From the NCBI GenBank assembly GCA_036524155.1, contig DATDCV010000230.1, positions 1 through 10,286 on the forward strand: a stretch of DNA of 10,286 bases, written 5' to 3'. A program made the position numbers and the translations under genes. Source of the stretch: DATDCV01 sp036524155. GTDB taxonomy: Bacteria; Verrucomicrobiota; Verrucomicrobiia; Limisphaerales; UBA8199. A model generated the notes under the pieces. It was not told the DNA's origin, searched no databases, and worked only from the letters and a program-made list of their open reading frames with translations. Positions 1 through 6,539 of the stretch are shown piece after piece; within the stretch, counting starts at the first letter, position 1, and each line of letters starts with the position of its first letter.

Positions 1-28
1 TCACGTTTCACGCTTCACGCTTCACGCT
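1..28. repeat. Heptamer tandem array (TCACGCT type) at the end of the 202-residue gene
   Basis: Four 7-base units are seen in a row: TCACGTT, then TCACGCT three times, followed by a decayed unit (TCGCGCG, 29-35). The array starts at the window edge and may be longer. The TGA stop of the minus-strand gene (15-17) lies inside it, so the last codons of that gene and its 3' flank are made of repeat. A second heptamer tract of different sequence lies at the other end of the same gene (638-658). Confidence 0.75.
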
Positions 29-623
29 TCGCGCGTTTCCTCCCTTTGCCCTTGAACAGCTCCAACTGCGGGTCTCTGAAGAAGTCATGCGCCTTGAAAA
101 TCCGGATCGTTTGCAGCAGGTCGGATTTCTGGTAGTTGCGATTGGCTTCGGTTTGGCTGATCAGGTCGGCCAGCATGGTCCGGAAGGGGATTACGGCGTC
201 GATTCCCTTGGATCGCAGCACGGCGATGCTCTGGTCGCGGGCCTGGGAATCCTGCGGCAGCGCCGGCACGACGAGAATCTTGAGGGGGGTGCCGTTCTTG
301 CCGAACGCGCGCGCGGCTTGCTGGAACACCTTCGGCTCGACAAACCGGAAAATCTCAGGCGCGTTGGCCAGCACGGACGGGCTGAACGTTTCGGTGTGCC
401 AGCCTTTCACCACCACGATCGCCCGTGCGACAAAGGCCAGGTCGGCCGACGTCAGAACAAACGGCAGCTCGGGCGGGGCAGGGGACGGGTCGGGGTTGAG
501 CACGACAAAGTCGATGTCGTCGTCCTCGCGGCGCGTCGGGGAGACGTATTTCCGGTGCTGGCGCACCAGGAATTCGTGCAGTTCGAAATACTCGCGGACA
601 ATCGTTTCACTGACTGCGGCCAT
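15..623 (-). CDS. Conserved-looking hypothetical protein, 202 residues, downstream of aroB
   Basis: I do not recognise the family. The protein looks soluble, with no signal peptide or membrane segment. The N-terminus is predicted helical (SETIVREYFELHEFLVRQHRK, residues 5-25 region). An acidic patch REDDDIDFVVLN (32-43) follows, then a short proline-rich linker (44-54). After that comes an alternating strand/helix region with AIVVVKGWH (68-76) and LKILVVPALP (114-123). The C-terminus is strongly basic (KGKGRKRAKR, 191-200). The IDFVVLN...VVVKGW pattern loosely recalls a nuclease-like alpha/beta fold, but no full PD-(D/E)xK motif can be defined, so I give no function. The ATG at 621-623 lies inside the end of aroB (17-base overlap), which suggests translational coupling. 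The stop sits in a heptamer repeat, so the basic tail may have been modified by repeat growth. Confidence 0.7.
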   Translation of the reverse strand: MAAVSETIVREYFELHEFLVRQHRKYVSPTRREDDDIDFVVLNPDPSPAPPELPFVLTSADLAFVARAIVVVKGWHTETFSPSVLANAPEIFRFVEPKVFQQAARAFGKNGTPLKILVVPALPQDSQARDQSIAVLRSKGIDAVIPFRTMLADLISQTEANRNYQKSDLLQTIRIFKAHDFFRDPQLELFKGKGRKRAKREA

Positions 624-1728
624 GGGAAGATTCGAGAGTTGAGGGTTGGGGGTTGAGGATATCTAACAGGAAGGGCAACGGCACAACCTGGCCGAACTCG
701 ACCCGGCCAATCTTTCTCGCGAGAACGAACCTGATTTCCCCGCCGCTCACCTTCTTGTCGAGCTTCATCGCCTCGAGGAGTCGTTCGCGTTCCGTCGCTC
801 GGAGGTCGAGTTCGGTCGGCAACCCGGCGCGATGCAGCAGGGATCGGATTCGTTCGACTTCGGCGTGGGGCAGCGCGAGCACCAGCTCCGAAAGCCTTGC
901 GGCGGCGACCTGTCCGATGGCGATCGCTTCACCGTGCAGGTACCGGCCATAACTTGAGATCGCCTCGAGACCGTGCCCAATCGTGTGCCCGAAATTGAGG
1001 ATCGCCCGCAGCCCGCCCTCGGTTTCGTCCTGGCTCACGACCTCGGCCTTGATTTCGCAACAGCGCGCGACGATCGCCGCGAGGGACTCCGGCTTGCGTC
1101 GTAGCAGCAAGGGCATTTCCCGCTCCAGCTTCCCGAACAGGGCGGTATCATAGATGATGCCGTACTTGACGACTTCCGCGAGGCCGGAGCGATACTCGCG
1201 ATCCGGGAGGGTTTTGAACGTCGCCAGGTCGCAGAGCACGAGCCGCGGCTGATAGAACGCTCCCACCAGGTTCTTGCCCGCCTTGAGGTTGACGCCGACC
1301 TTGCCCCCTACGGAACTGTCCACCTGGGCCAGCAGGGTCGTCGGCACCTGGACAAACGGAACGCCCCGCAGGTACGTCGCCGCGACGAATCCCGCCAGGT
1401 CCCCGACGACGCCGCCGCCGAGCGCGACGACGAAAGATTTTCGCTCGAGGCGGTGCGCCGCGAGCTGATCGTAGCAGCCCTGAACGGTCTTCAGGCTCTT
1501 CGCCGTTTCCCCGGCCGGCACCACGACCGACACGGGCGCGAAGCCGGCAGCTCGCAGGGATTTCCCGGCCGCTTTGGCATAGCGCGGCGCGACATTTCGA
1601 TCCGACAGCACCGCGCAACGGGTCCCCAGCCCAAGCCGGCGGCATTCCGTGCCTAAGCGGGCGAGCAGACCGGTTCCGATCTTGATTTCGTAGCTGCGGG
1701 ACCCGAGCGATACCCGAACGATGCGCAC
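607..1728 (-). CDS. aroB: 3-dehydroquinate synthase
   Basis: This cytoplasmic enzyme of the shikimate pathway converts DAHP to 3-dehydroquinate, using NAD+ and a divalent metal (usually Zn or Co). At 373 residues it is close to the usual 350-370. Visible family motifs are PAGETAKS (71-78), the NAD-binding GGGVVGD (104-110), PTTLLAQVDSSVGGK (129-143), GLAEVVKYG with the metal-ligand Glu184 (182-190), FGHTIGH with His248 (246-252), and LHGEAIAIG with His265 (264-272). The start is GTG: no ATG lies in frame between it and the upstream in-frame TGA, and the first residues (MRIVRVSLGSRSYEIKIG) align with a typical AroB N-terminus. About 16 residues at the C-terminus (from ILNPQPS onward) are read from a heptamer repeat and look like a non-homologous extension. 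The gene is divergent from guaA and overlaps the following gene by 17 bases. Confidence 0.97.
   Translation of the reverse strand: MRIVRVSLGSRSYEIKIGTGLLARLGTECRRLGLGTRCAVLSDRNVAPRYAKAAGKSLRAAGFAPVSVVVPAGETAKSLKTVQGCYDQLAAHRLERKSFVVALGGGVVGDLAGFVAATYLRGVPFVQVPTTLLAQVDSSVGGKVGVNLKAGKNLVGAFYQPRLVLCDLATFKTLPDREYRSGLAEVVKYGIIYDTALFGKLEREMPLLLRRKPESLAAIVARCCEIKAEVVSQDETEGGLRAILNFGHTIGHGLEAISSYGRYLHGEAIAIGQVAAARLSELVLALPHAEVERIRSLLHRAGLPTELDLRATERERLLEAMKLDKKVSGGEIRFVLARKIGRVEFGQVVPLPFLLDILNPQPSTLESSHGRSQ
638..658. repeat. Heptamer tandem array (GTTGAGG type) inside the 3' end of aroB
   Basis: Three consecutive 7-base units are seen: GTTGAGG, GTTGGGG, GTTGAGG. A degenerate unit (TTCGAGA, 631-637) precedes them. 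On the coding strand the array encodes part of the AroB tail (ILNPQPSTLE). It ends about 15 bases upstream of the start of the 202-residue gene. It shares the 7-base period of the array at 1-28 but not its sequence. Confidence 0.65.
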
Positions 1729-1734
1729 CGGGCA

Positions 1735-1762
1735 AGGATAGGCGACGATTGCTGGGTGTCAA
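1735..1762 (-). promoter_or_regulatory. Putative sigma70 promoter for aroB, possibly leaderless
   Basis: Reading the minus strand, a perfect -35 box TTGACA (1757-1762) is followed after 16 bases by TATCCT (1735-1740, 4 of 6 match to TATAAT). Only six bases separate the -10 box from the GTG start of aroB at 1728. Transcription would therefore begin at or next to the start codon. No Shine-Dalgarno sequence lies upstream of the GTG, which fits a leaderless transcript. This is a motif-based inference. Confidence 0.45.
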
Positions 1763-1846
1763 AGCCGGAGCGGGCGCTCATTTTTTTCGTAAAAAGAACT
1801 CGCAAAGCGGGCGTGTTCAGGGCAAACAGTCTCTCTTTAACCAGAC

Positions 1847-3388
1847 ATGACAGAACAAATCGTCATTTTGGATTTTGGCTCGCAGTACACGCAGGTGATC
1901 GCGCGGCGCATCCGCGAGTGCAACGTCTATTCGGTGATTGTGCGGTATGACACATCCGCCAAAGAGCTGGCCGAACTGGCGCCCAAGGGCCTCATCCTCT
2001 CGGGCGGTCCCTCGAGCGTGTATGCGGAAGATGCGCCGCTGCCCGACCCGGCCATTTTTGCCCTCCGGATCCCGGTGCTGGGGATTTGTTATGGCCTGCA
2101 GGTGCTCGCGCAGTACCTGGGGGGCAAGGTCGAGCGCGGCCTCAGAAGGGAATATGGCAAGGGCGCGCTGCGCGTCACTGATAGCTTTTGTCCGTTGTTC
2201 GGCAATCTCCCCGAAACGCTGCAGGTTTGGAATTCCCACGGCGACAAGCTGACGAAACTGCCGAAGGGTTTCAAATCGGTGGCGGTGACGGAGAACTCCG
2301 ACTACGCGGCGATCGAGGACCGCCGGGGCCGGCTGTTCGGGCTGCAGTTTCATCCCGAGGTGGTGCACACGCCGCATGGCCGCGAGATCATCGCCAACTT
2401 CGTCCACAACATCTGCGGTTGCGGAAAGCACTGGACGATGCGCAACTACATCGACCAGGCGGTGGACACGATCCGGACCAAGGTGGGCGCCGAGCGCGTG
2501 ATCCTCGGGTTGAGCGGCGGCGTCGATTCCAGCGTCGCGGCCGCGTTGATTCACAAGGCCATCGGCAACCAGCTCACCTGCATTTTTGTCAACAACGGCG
2601 TGCTGCGCGGCCGTGAATCAGAGGTGGTGCGCAGGGTGTTCGGACGCCATTTCCGGCTCAAGCTGCAGTACGAGAATGCCTCCGGCCTGTTTTTGCGCCG
2701 GCTCAAAGGGGTGACCAACCCCGAGCGGAAACGGAAGATCATCGGCCGCACTTTCATCCAGGTGTTCGAGGCGGCCACCCGGCGGGCCGGCAAAGCCAAG
2801 TTTCTCGCCCAGGGAACACTCTACCCGGATGTCATCGAGTCCGTGCCGATCGGGGGAAATCCCGCGGCGCTGATCAAAAGCCATCACAACGTCGGGGGCC
2901 TGCCCAAGAAGATGCGCTTTCAGCTCCTCGAGCCGCTGAAATGCCTGTTTAAGGACGAGGTCCGCGAATTAGGCCTCGAGCTGGGCCTGCCTCGTGAAAT
3001 TGTGCTCCGCCAGCCGTTTCCCGGCCCGGGCCTGGCCGTTCGCATCCTGGGCGAGGTGACGCCGGCGCGCCTGCAGATCCTTCGCAACGCCGACCGGATC
3101 GTGGTCGAGGAAATGAAACAGAGCGGGTGGTACTACAAGATCTGGCAGAGCTTCGCCGTGCTGTTGCCGGTCCGCAGCGTGGGCGTGATGGGTGACGAAC
3201 GGACTTACGACTACACAGTGGCCATCCGCGCGGTGGACTCGCAGGACGGCATGACGGCCGATTGGGTGAAGCTCCCGAACGACCTGCTGGAGCGGTTGTC
3301 CAACCGCATCATCAACGAGGTCAAGGGGGTCAACCGCGTTTGCTTCGACATCACCAGCAAACCCCCGGGCACGATCGAGTGGGAGTAG
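1847..3388 (+). CDS. guaA: GMP synthase (glutamine-hydrolysing)
   Basis: Catalyses XMP + ATP + glutamine to GMP, the last step of guanine nucleotide synthesis, in the cytoplasm. At 513 residues it has the usual single-chain length. The N-terminal class I glutamine amidotransferase domain (about 1-190) shows the oxyanion region LSGGPSSVY (51-59), nucleophile Cys81 in GICYGLQ (79-85), and His169/Glu171 in LQFHPEV (167-173). The ATP pyrophosphatase domain begins near 200 with the P-loop SGGVDSS (223-229). The C-terminal dimerisation domain ends with the family-typical ITSKPPGTIEWE (502-513). All catalytic residues are present. The ATG start gives the standard N-terminus (TEQIVILDFGSQYTQ). There is no clear Shine-Dalgarno sequence. 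The gene stands alone on the plus strand, divergent from aroB and convergent with the ABC-associated gene. Confidence 0.98.
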   Translation: MTEQIVILDFGSQYTQVIARRIRECNVYSVIVRYDTSAKELAELAPKGLILSGGPSSVYAEDAPLPDPAIFALRIPVLGICYGLQVLAQYLGGKVERGLRREYGKGALRVTDSFCPLFGNLPETLQVWNSHGDKLTKLPKGFKSVAVTENSDYAAIEDRRGRLFGLQFHPEVVHTPHGREIIANFVHNICGCGKHWTMRNYIDQAVDTIRTKVGAERVILGLSGGVDSSVAAALIHKAIGNQLTCIFVNNGVLRGRESEVVRRVFGRHFRLKLQYENASGLFLRRLKGVTNPERKRKIIGRTFIQVFEAATRRAGKAKFLAQGTLYPDVIESVPIGGNPAALIKSHHNVGGLPKKMRFQLLEPLKCLFKDEVRELGLELGLPREIVLRQPFPGPGLAVRILGEVTPARLQILRNADRIVVEEMKQSGWYYKIWQSFAVLLPVRSVGVMGDERTYDYTVAIRAVDSQDGMTADWVKLPNDLLERLSNRIINEVKGVNRVCFDITSKPPGTIEWE

Positions 3389-3418
3389 GGGACTTCCGGA
3401 ATCCGAAGCTCCACCGGT

Positions 3419-3527
3419 GCCGGCGCGCGGACTTCAGTCCGCAGCAATGCCCGACCCACCGTTGCGGTTGGAATGCGCAAGCCCCTTGCCAGCGGATGTT
3501 GCTGCGGACTGAAGTCCGCGCGCCGGC
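3419..3527. repeat. REPIN-like element: two inverted 29-base REP arms around a 51-base centre
   Basis: The left arm is 3419-3447 and the right arm 3499-3527. They are exact reverse complements over 29 bases. Each arm also contains its own near-palindrome, GCGGACTTCAGTCCGC (left copy 3427-3442), a 7-base stem with a 2-base turn. The centre (3448-3498) carries no gene. The element lies in the 253-base spacer between the convergent guaA and the 503-residue gene, where such elements often sit, and it could protect or end transcripts from both sides. There is no T-run, so it is not a standard intrinsic terminator. The rest of the spacer (3389-3418, 3528-3641) shows nothing recognisable. Confidence 0.8.
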
Positions 3528-3641
3528 CACCTGGGTCATGGTTCCAACGCACGCGCCTGGGTGCAAGGAGGGCCACACAAACTCGTCACAGCGGGGAAAG
3601 TACATTGCCGGCCTCCAACCTGTCTGAAACGCGCAGTGGGA

Positions 3642-5153
3642 TCAGGGCGGCGAGACCTTGTCGGGGACGGCGTTAGTGGTCGCGGCTGACGCCTGGACCG
3701 GGGGCGGTTCGGGGCCGAGTTGGAGCTTGGTGCGCAGCACCGCGCGGGCGTCGAGGGGCAGGCCGCGTTCGGTGTCCAGCATTCGGGCGAGCACAACTTT
3801 CAGGATGTCCGGGATGGGCTCCATAGGCAGAGCGTCCGCGCGCGCCTTGGTGTTGCTGAGGTAGGTCGTTCTTATCATCTCGGCCATGTGATAGCAGCCA
3901 GCGGCTTTATCGTCTTCGCCTAGCACCAGGCTCTCACAATAGGTGGTCAGCAAACCTTCGATGGTCGCCCGGATGCGGTCCCGGCTCATGCCCTCGCTGA
4001 CGTCTTCCTGGGTCCGATCCACGCAGTAATTATCCAGGGTGACGTTTGCCGGATACGAGTTGGTATCAAAGGTCAGGATGTTGTCCGGGTATTGCTTTCC
4101 CAGGTATTGATACCACTGGGCGGCATCTGGCATCCGGTTATGCATGTAGAGGAAGTACACGACGTCCTTGAGAAAATTCCGGTGCGCTTTGAGAATGTGG
4201 TCGCGGTTGTTCGGGTCCTCCTGGGCGGCCTGTAGGTAGGCGGCATTCACCTTGGGAATGATGTCGAGGTTGGGCCCGAAGTCGAAGGCCTTGAGGAACG
4301 GGTTTTCGACGAGGCGCCCGCGCTGAAAGCTCAGCAGCATCGACTGGTAGATGACCCGGCGCAAGGTCAACAAGTCGTCCGCCTTGACTTTGGTGGGGTT
4401 TTCCCGGGCCTTTTCCAGCCCCACCGCCGCCCAGTAAATGGCGTGGGACTCCGGCAGGCGCCACTCGAGCGGCCCGTAGCGCTGGTCCACCTGTTTCATG
4501 AACTCCGGGTCCATTTTGTATTTGCTCCGCAGCAGCGTCGCGCGCCGTTGCTGGTCCTCAGTTTGGGGGTGGATCAACTCGTCGAGGTTGGGTTTCTTCT
4601 TGTCAAAGACCTCGGCGATGTCGTTTGCCCACTGCTGCTTGTAATGCATGTTGGCGTCGTCGAGGTTGGCGCCGATTTTGTGCTGAAAGAACCAGGCCAG
4701 CTCCCGGTAGATCAGGACCTCGTTGGGGTTGTAACGCAGGCCGTCGTCCCGCAACAATTGGACGCCGCGCAGGACCCAGCGCCAGCGATCGGAGAAATCG
4801 GTGAACTTGACCGAGATGTTGTAGGCCATATTCCAGGCCTGCACCAGCCAGACCTGCACGAAGTGCGGCTCGAGCTTGGTGATCCAATCGGCCAACTGCG
4901 CCATTTCAAAGAACTTGTCCTGTTCCTGGAGGTCGTTGGCGCGAATCCACAGCGCGTTGGAAATGAGCCCGCGAAACCCGCCCAGGGCCACGGTCGTGAA
5001 CGCCAGCACCGGCGGTGCGTTCTCCAGCGGTTCAACCCGGGTCAGGCCAAGGCGCTCACGGTCCGTATTCAGGGAACGCTGGATCTGCGAGACGCCCGTG
5101 AACAAGGCGGCAGCCAGCAAAATGAGGAGGATCTTTCTGAGTTTGCTGCTCAT
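3642..5153 (-). CDS. Membrane-anchored helical-repeat (TPR-like) protein linked to ABC exporter genes
   Basis: A 503-residue protein. Residues 1-25 (SSKLRKILLILLAAALFTG) form a basic N-terminus plus one hydrophobic segment, so it is a signal anchor or uncleaved signal. The rest would lie outside the cytoplasmic membrane. The body is almost all helical and rich in Trp/Tyr. The stretch GGFRGLISNALWIRANDLQ (58-76), followed by ITKLEPHFVQVWLVQAWNMA (91-110) and YNPNEVLIYRELAWFFQHK (141-159), has the character of TPR-type proteins found in deltaproteobacteria and PVC bacteria. The last 25 residues are Pro/Ala-rich and probably disordered. The start is set by the ATGA overlap with the upstream permease and by a good Shine-Dalgarno sequence. 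An in-frame extension to 5384 would only re-read the permease gene. Its role is unknown; coupling to the permease suggests a periplasmic partner of that transporter. Confidence 0.8.
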   Translation of the reverse strand: MSSKLRKILLILLAAALFTGVSQIQRSLNTDRERLGLTRVEPLENAPPVLAFTTVALGGFRGLISNALWIRANDLQEQDKFFEMAQLADWITKLEPHFVQVWLVQAWNMAYNISVKFTDFSDRWRWVLRGVQLLRDDGLRYNPNEVLIYRELAWFFQHKIGANLDDANMHYKQQWANDIAEVFDKKKPNLDELIHPQTEDQQRRATLLRSKYKMDPEFMKQVDQRYGPLEWRLPESHAIYWAAVGLEKARENPTKVKADDLLTLRRVIYQSMLLSFQRGRLVENPFLKAFDFGPNLDIIPKVNAAYLQAAQEDPNNRDHILKAHRNFLKDVVYFLYMHNRMPDAAQWYQYLGKQYPDNILTFDTNSYPANVTLDNYCVDRTQEDVSEGMSRDRIRATIEGLLTTYCESLVLGEDDKAAGCYHMAEMIRTTYLSNTKARADALPMEPIPDILKVVLARMLDTERGLPLDARAVLRTKLQLGPEPPPVQASAATTNAVPDKVSPP

Positions 5154-6535
5154 TGTGTTCCCTGGGCCGTGGCCAGTTCGCGCCGGGTGAAAACAGTCAT
5201 GCCAAACAGGGCGGCGATGCCGCCGAGCAGCAGCACCACCTGGGCGAAGGCGAACCCGAGCTGGGTCCAGGTGATGCTCCGGCCGGTGCTGAGTGAATCG
5301 ATGGGTGAAAACTCTTTGGCCAGGCTGATGATTTTCAGAATCGCCTTGAACATCGGGATCACGACGACGTCCGCCGGCGACCACCCTTTGGTGCCTTTTT
5401 CGGCATTATAATTGGCGATCGTTCCCTCTTCGACCGCGCTCGACATGGTCGTGGTGGAGAAGACCACCGCCAGCATCCCCAGCGCGACAAAAGCGGCGAC
5501 CGGGAACGAGAGGAAGCTGGCCGCGGCGAGCCCGATAGCGGCCAGCAACGCCATCCAGCAAAAAATAATGCCCAGGCCGCGGGTGAAATTCAGACCGAAA
5601 GTGCCTTCGGGGTAGAGCACCTCGATGCCTTCATTCAGCGGGAATAGCAGCGCGGTTTCGTTAGGGTTCACGAAGTTGACCGTCAGGATTCCCTTGTCGT
5701 CAAAAAGGTCAGGCTCGAGTTGGATTTCGTGGAACGTGTCGGACGCGAGACTCAAGACTTCGCTGCGCCAGAGTTTGGTTTGCCGCGGGACACCGACCAG
5801 CCAGACCCCGCCAAAAGTGCCCGCAGAAGTCCCTTCGGCCGTGTTAAACTTGACGCGCAGGGTGAGGGGCTTGCCGCGCAGGCGGCGTGCCGCCGACCCC
5901 AAATCGATCTGCCACGTCCGGGTATAACCGGGTGGCACCAGTTGGTAGGCCGCTTTGACCTGCTCGCGGACCTGGTTGCGCACCTCCTGAAGGTCCGCTT
6001 TCTCCACCCGAATCTTGCGGAGTCGCTCCTGCAGCAATTCCTCGGTCCGCCGCTCGATCTCGGCGTCCGCCTGCGGCGGTTTGGCCGAGCCGCGCGCGAC
6101 GAGCACTTCGCTGCGCAGCACTTGTTGCTGGTCGGCCGGGAGGCGGCTCGCGCGGAAGACCAGCAACCCGAAGACGCACGCGCCGGAAAGCGCAAGCAGC
6201 ACGCCGTTCAACGACATGATCCCCAGCCATTTGCCCAGCCAGATCTGCCAGCGGGCGATCGGCTTGGTGGCCACGACCTGCATCTGGCATTCTTCGATGT
6301 CCCGGGCGAGCGTGCCGCAGGCCAGCCACAGCGTGCAGAGCCCCAGCAGGGCGGTGATTGTGCCGAGGGTATAAGTCAGCACGATTTGCGTGAACCCGCG
6401 CGCCGTCCCGTCATCTTTAATCAGCAGCGGCAAGCCCACGACCGCGCCGAGCAACAGGACCGTGACGACAATGAACAGCCGGTACCGCAGAGCGGCTTTC
6501 CACGTCAACCACGTGATGGCGAGCAGGCGCTGCAT
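5150..6535 (-). CDS. ABC-2-type transporter permease with large soluble insertion
   Basis: A 461-residue integral membrane protein. Hydrophobic segments are seen near residues 17-38, 50-75, 105-127, 318-343, 345-362 and 425-448, giving the six spans expected of an ABC-2 permease. Between the third and fourth lies an insertion of about 190 residues (roughly 129-317). It starts with a charged helical, probably coiled-coil stretch (ERRTEELLQERLRKIRVEKA, 161-180), followed by a beta-rich part (TWQIDLGSAARRLRGKPLTL, 207-226). Near the N-terminus, CGTLARDIEECQMQVVATKP (73-92) resembles the ABC-coupling region of this family (known from the family, not proven here). The gene starts 4 bases after the ATPase gene and overlaps the next gene by 4 bases. 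The transported substrate cannot be told from sequence. Export of lipid, polysaccharide or a peptide are all possible. Confidence 0.85.
   Translation of the reverse strand: MQRLLAITWLTWKAALRYRLFIVVTVLLLGAVVGLPLLIKDDGTARGFTQIVLTYTLGTITALLGLCTLWLACGTLARDIEECQMQVVATKPIARWQIWLGKWLGIMSLNGVLLALSGACVFGLLVFRASRLPADQQQVLRSEVLVARGSAKPPQADAEIERRTEELLQERLRKIRVEKADLQEVRNQVREQVKAAYQLVPPGYTRTWQIDLGSAARRLRGKPLTLRVKFNTAEGTSAGTFGGVWLVGVPRQTKLWRSEVLSLASDTFHEIQLEPDLFDDKGILTVNFVNPNETALLFPLNEGIEVLYPEGTFGLNFTRGLGIIFCWMALLAAIGLAAASFLSFPVAAFVALGMLAVVFSTTTMSSAVEEGTIANYNAEKGTKGWSPADVVVIPMFKAILKIISLAKEFSPIDSLSTGRSITWTQLGFAFAQVVLLLGGIAALFGMTVFTRRELATAQGTQ
5159..5163 (-). promoter_or_regulatory. Ribosome binding site that sets the start of the 503-residue gene
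   Basis: On the minus strand, AGGGA lies 5 bases upstream of the ATG at 5151-5153, within the final codons of the permease gene. Together with the ATGA stop/start overlap it supports this start over the longer reading frame, and it indicates translational coupling. Confidence 0.6.
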
Positions 6536-6539
6536 AGGG

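Noticed and set aside
1..35. CRISPR-like array
   Set aside because: The units are directly adjacent 7-mers without spacers, so it is a simple tandem repeat.
1148..1762. 204-codon minus-strand frame over the first part of aroB
   Set aside because: It is the shifted frame of aroB, with an Arg/Gly-rich translation and no motifs.
1781..1795. T-run followed by A-run (TTTTTTTCGTAAAAA) as a guaA promoter or terminator
   Set aside because: No -35/-10 pair with acceptable spacing was found around it on the plus strand, and there is no GC stem to make it a terminator.
1817..2554. 245-codon open frame opposite guaA
   Set aside because: guaA is unmistakable on the other strand over the same bases. The antisense product has no recognisable features.
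5154..5384. 77-codon N-terminal extension of the 503-residue protein
   Set aside because: It lies wholly within the permease gene in another frame and encodes Arg/Pro/His-rich shadow sequence. A ribosome site and ATGA overlap support the start at 5153.
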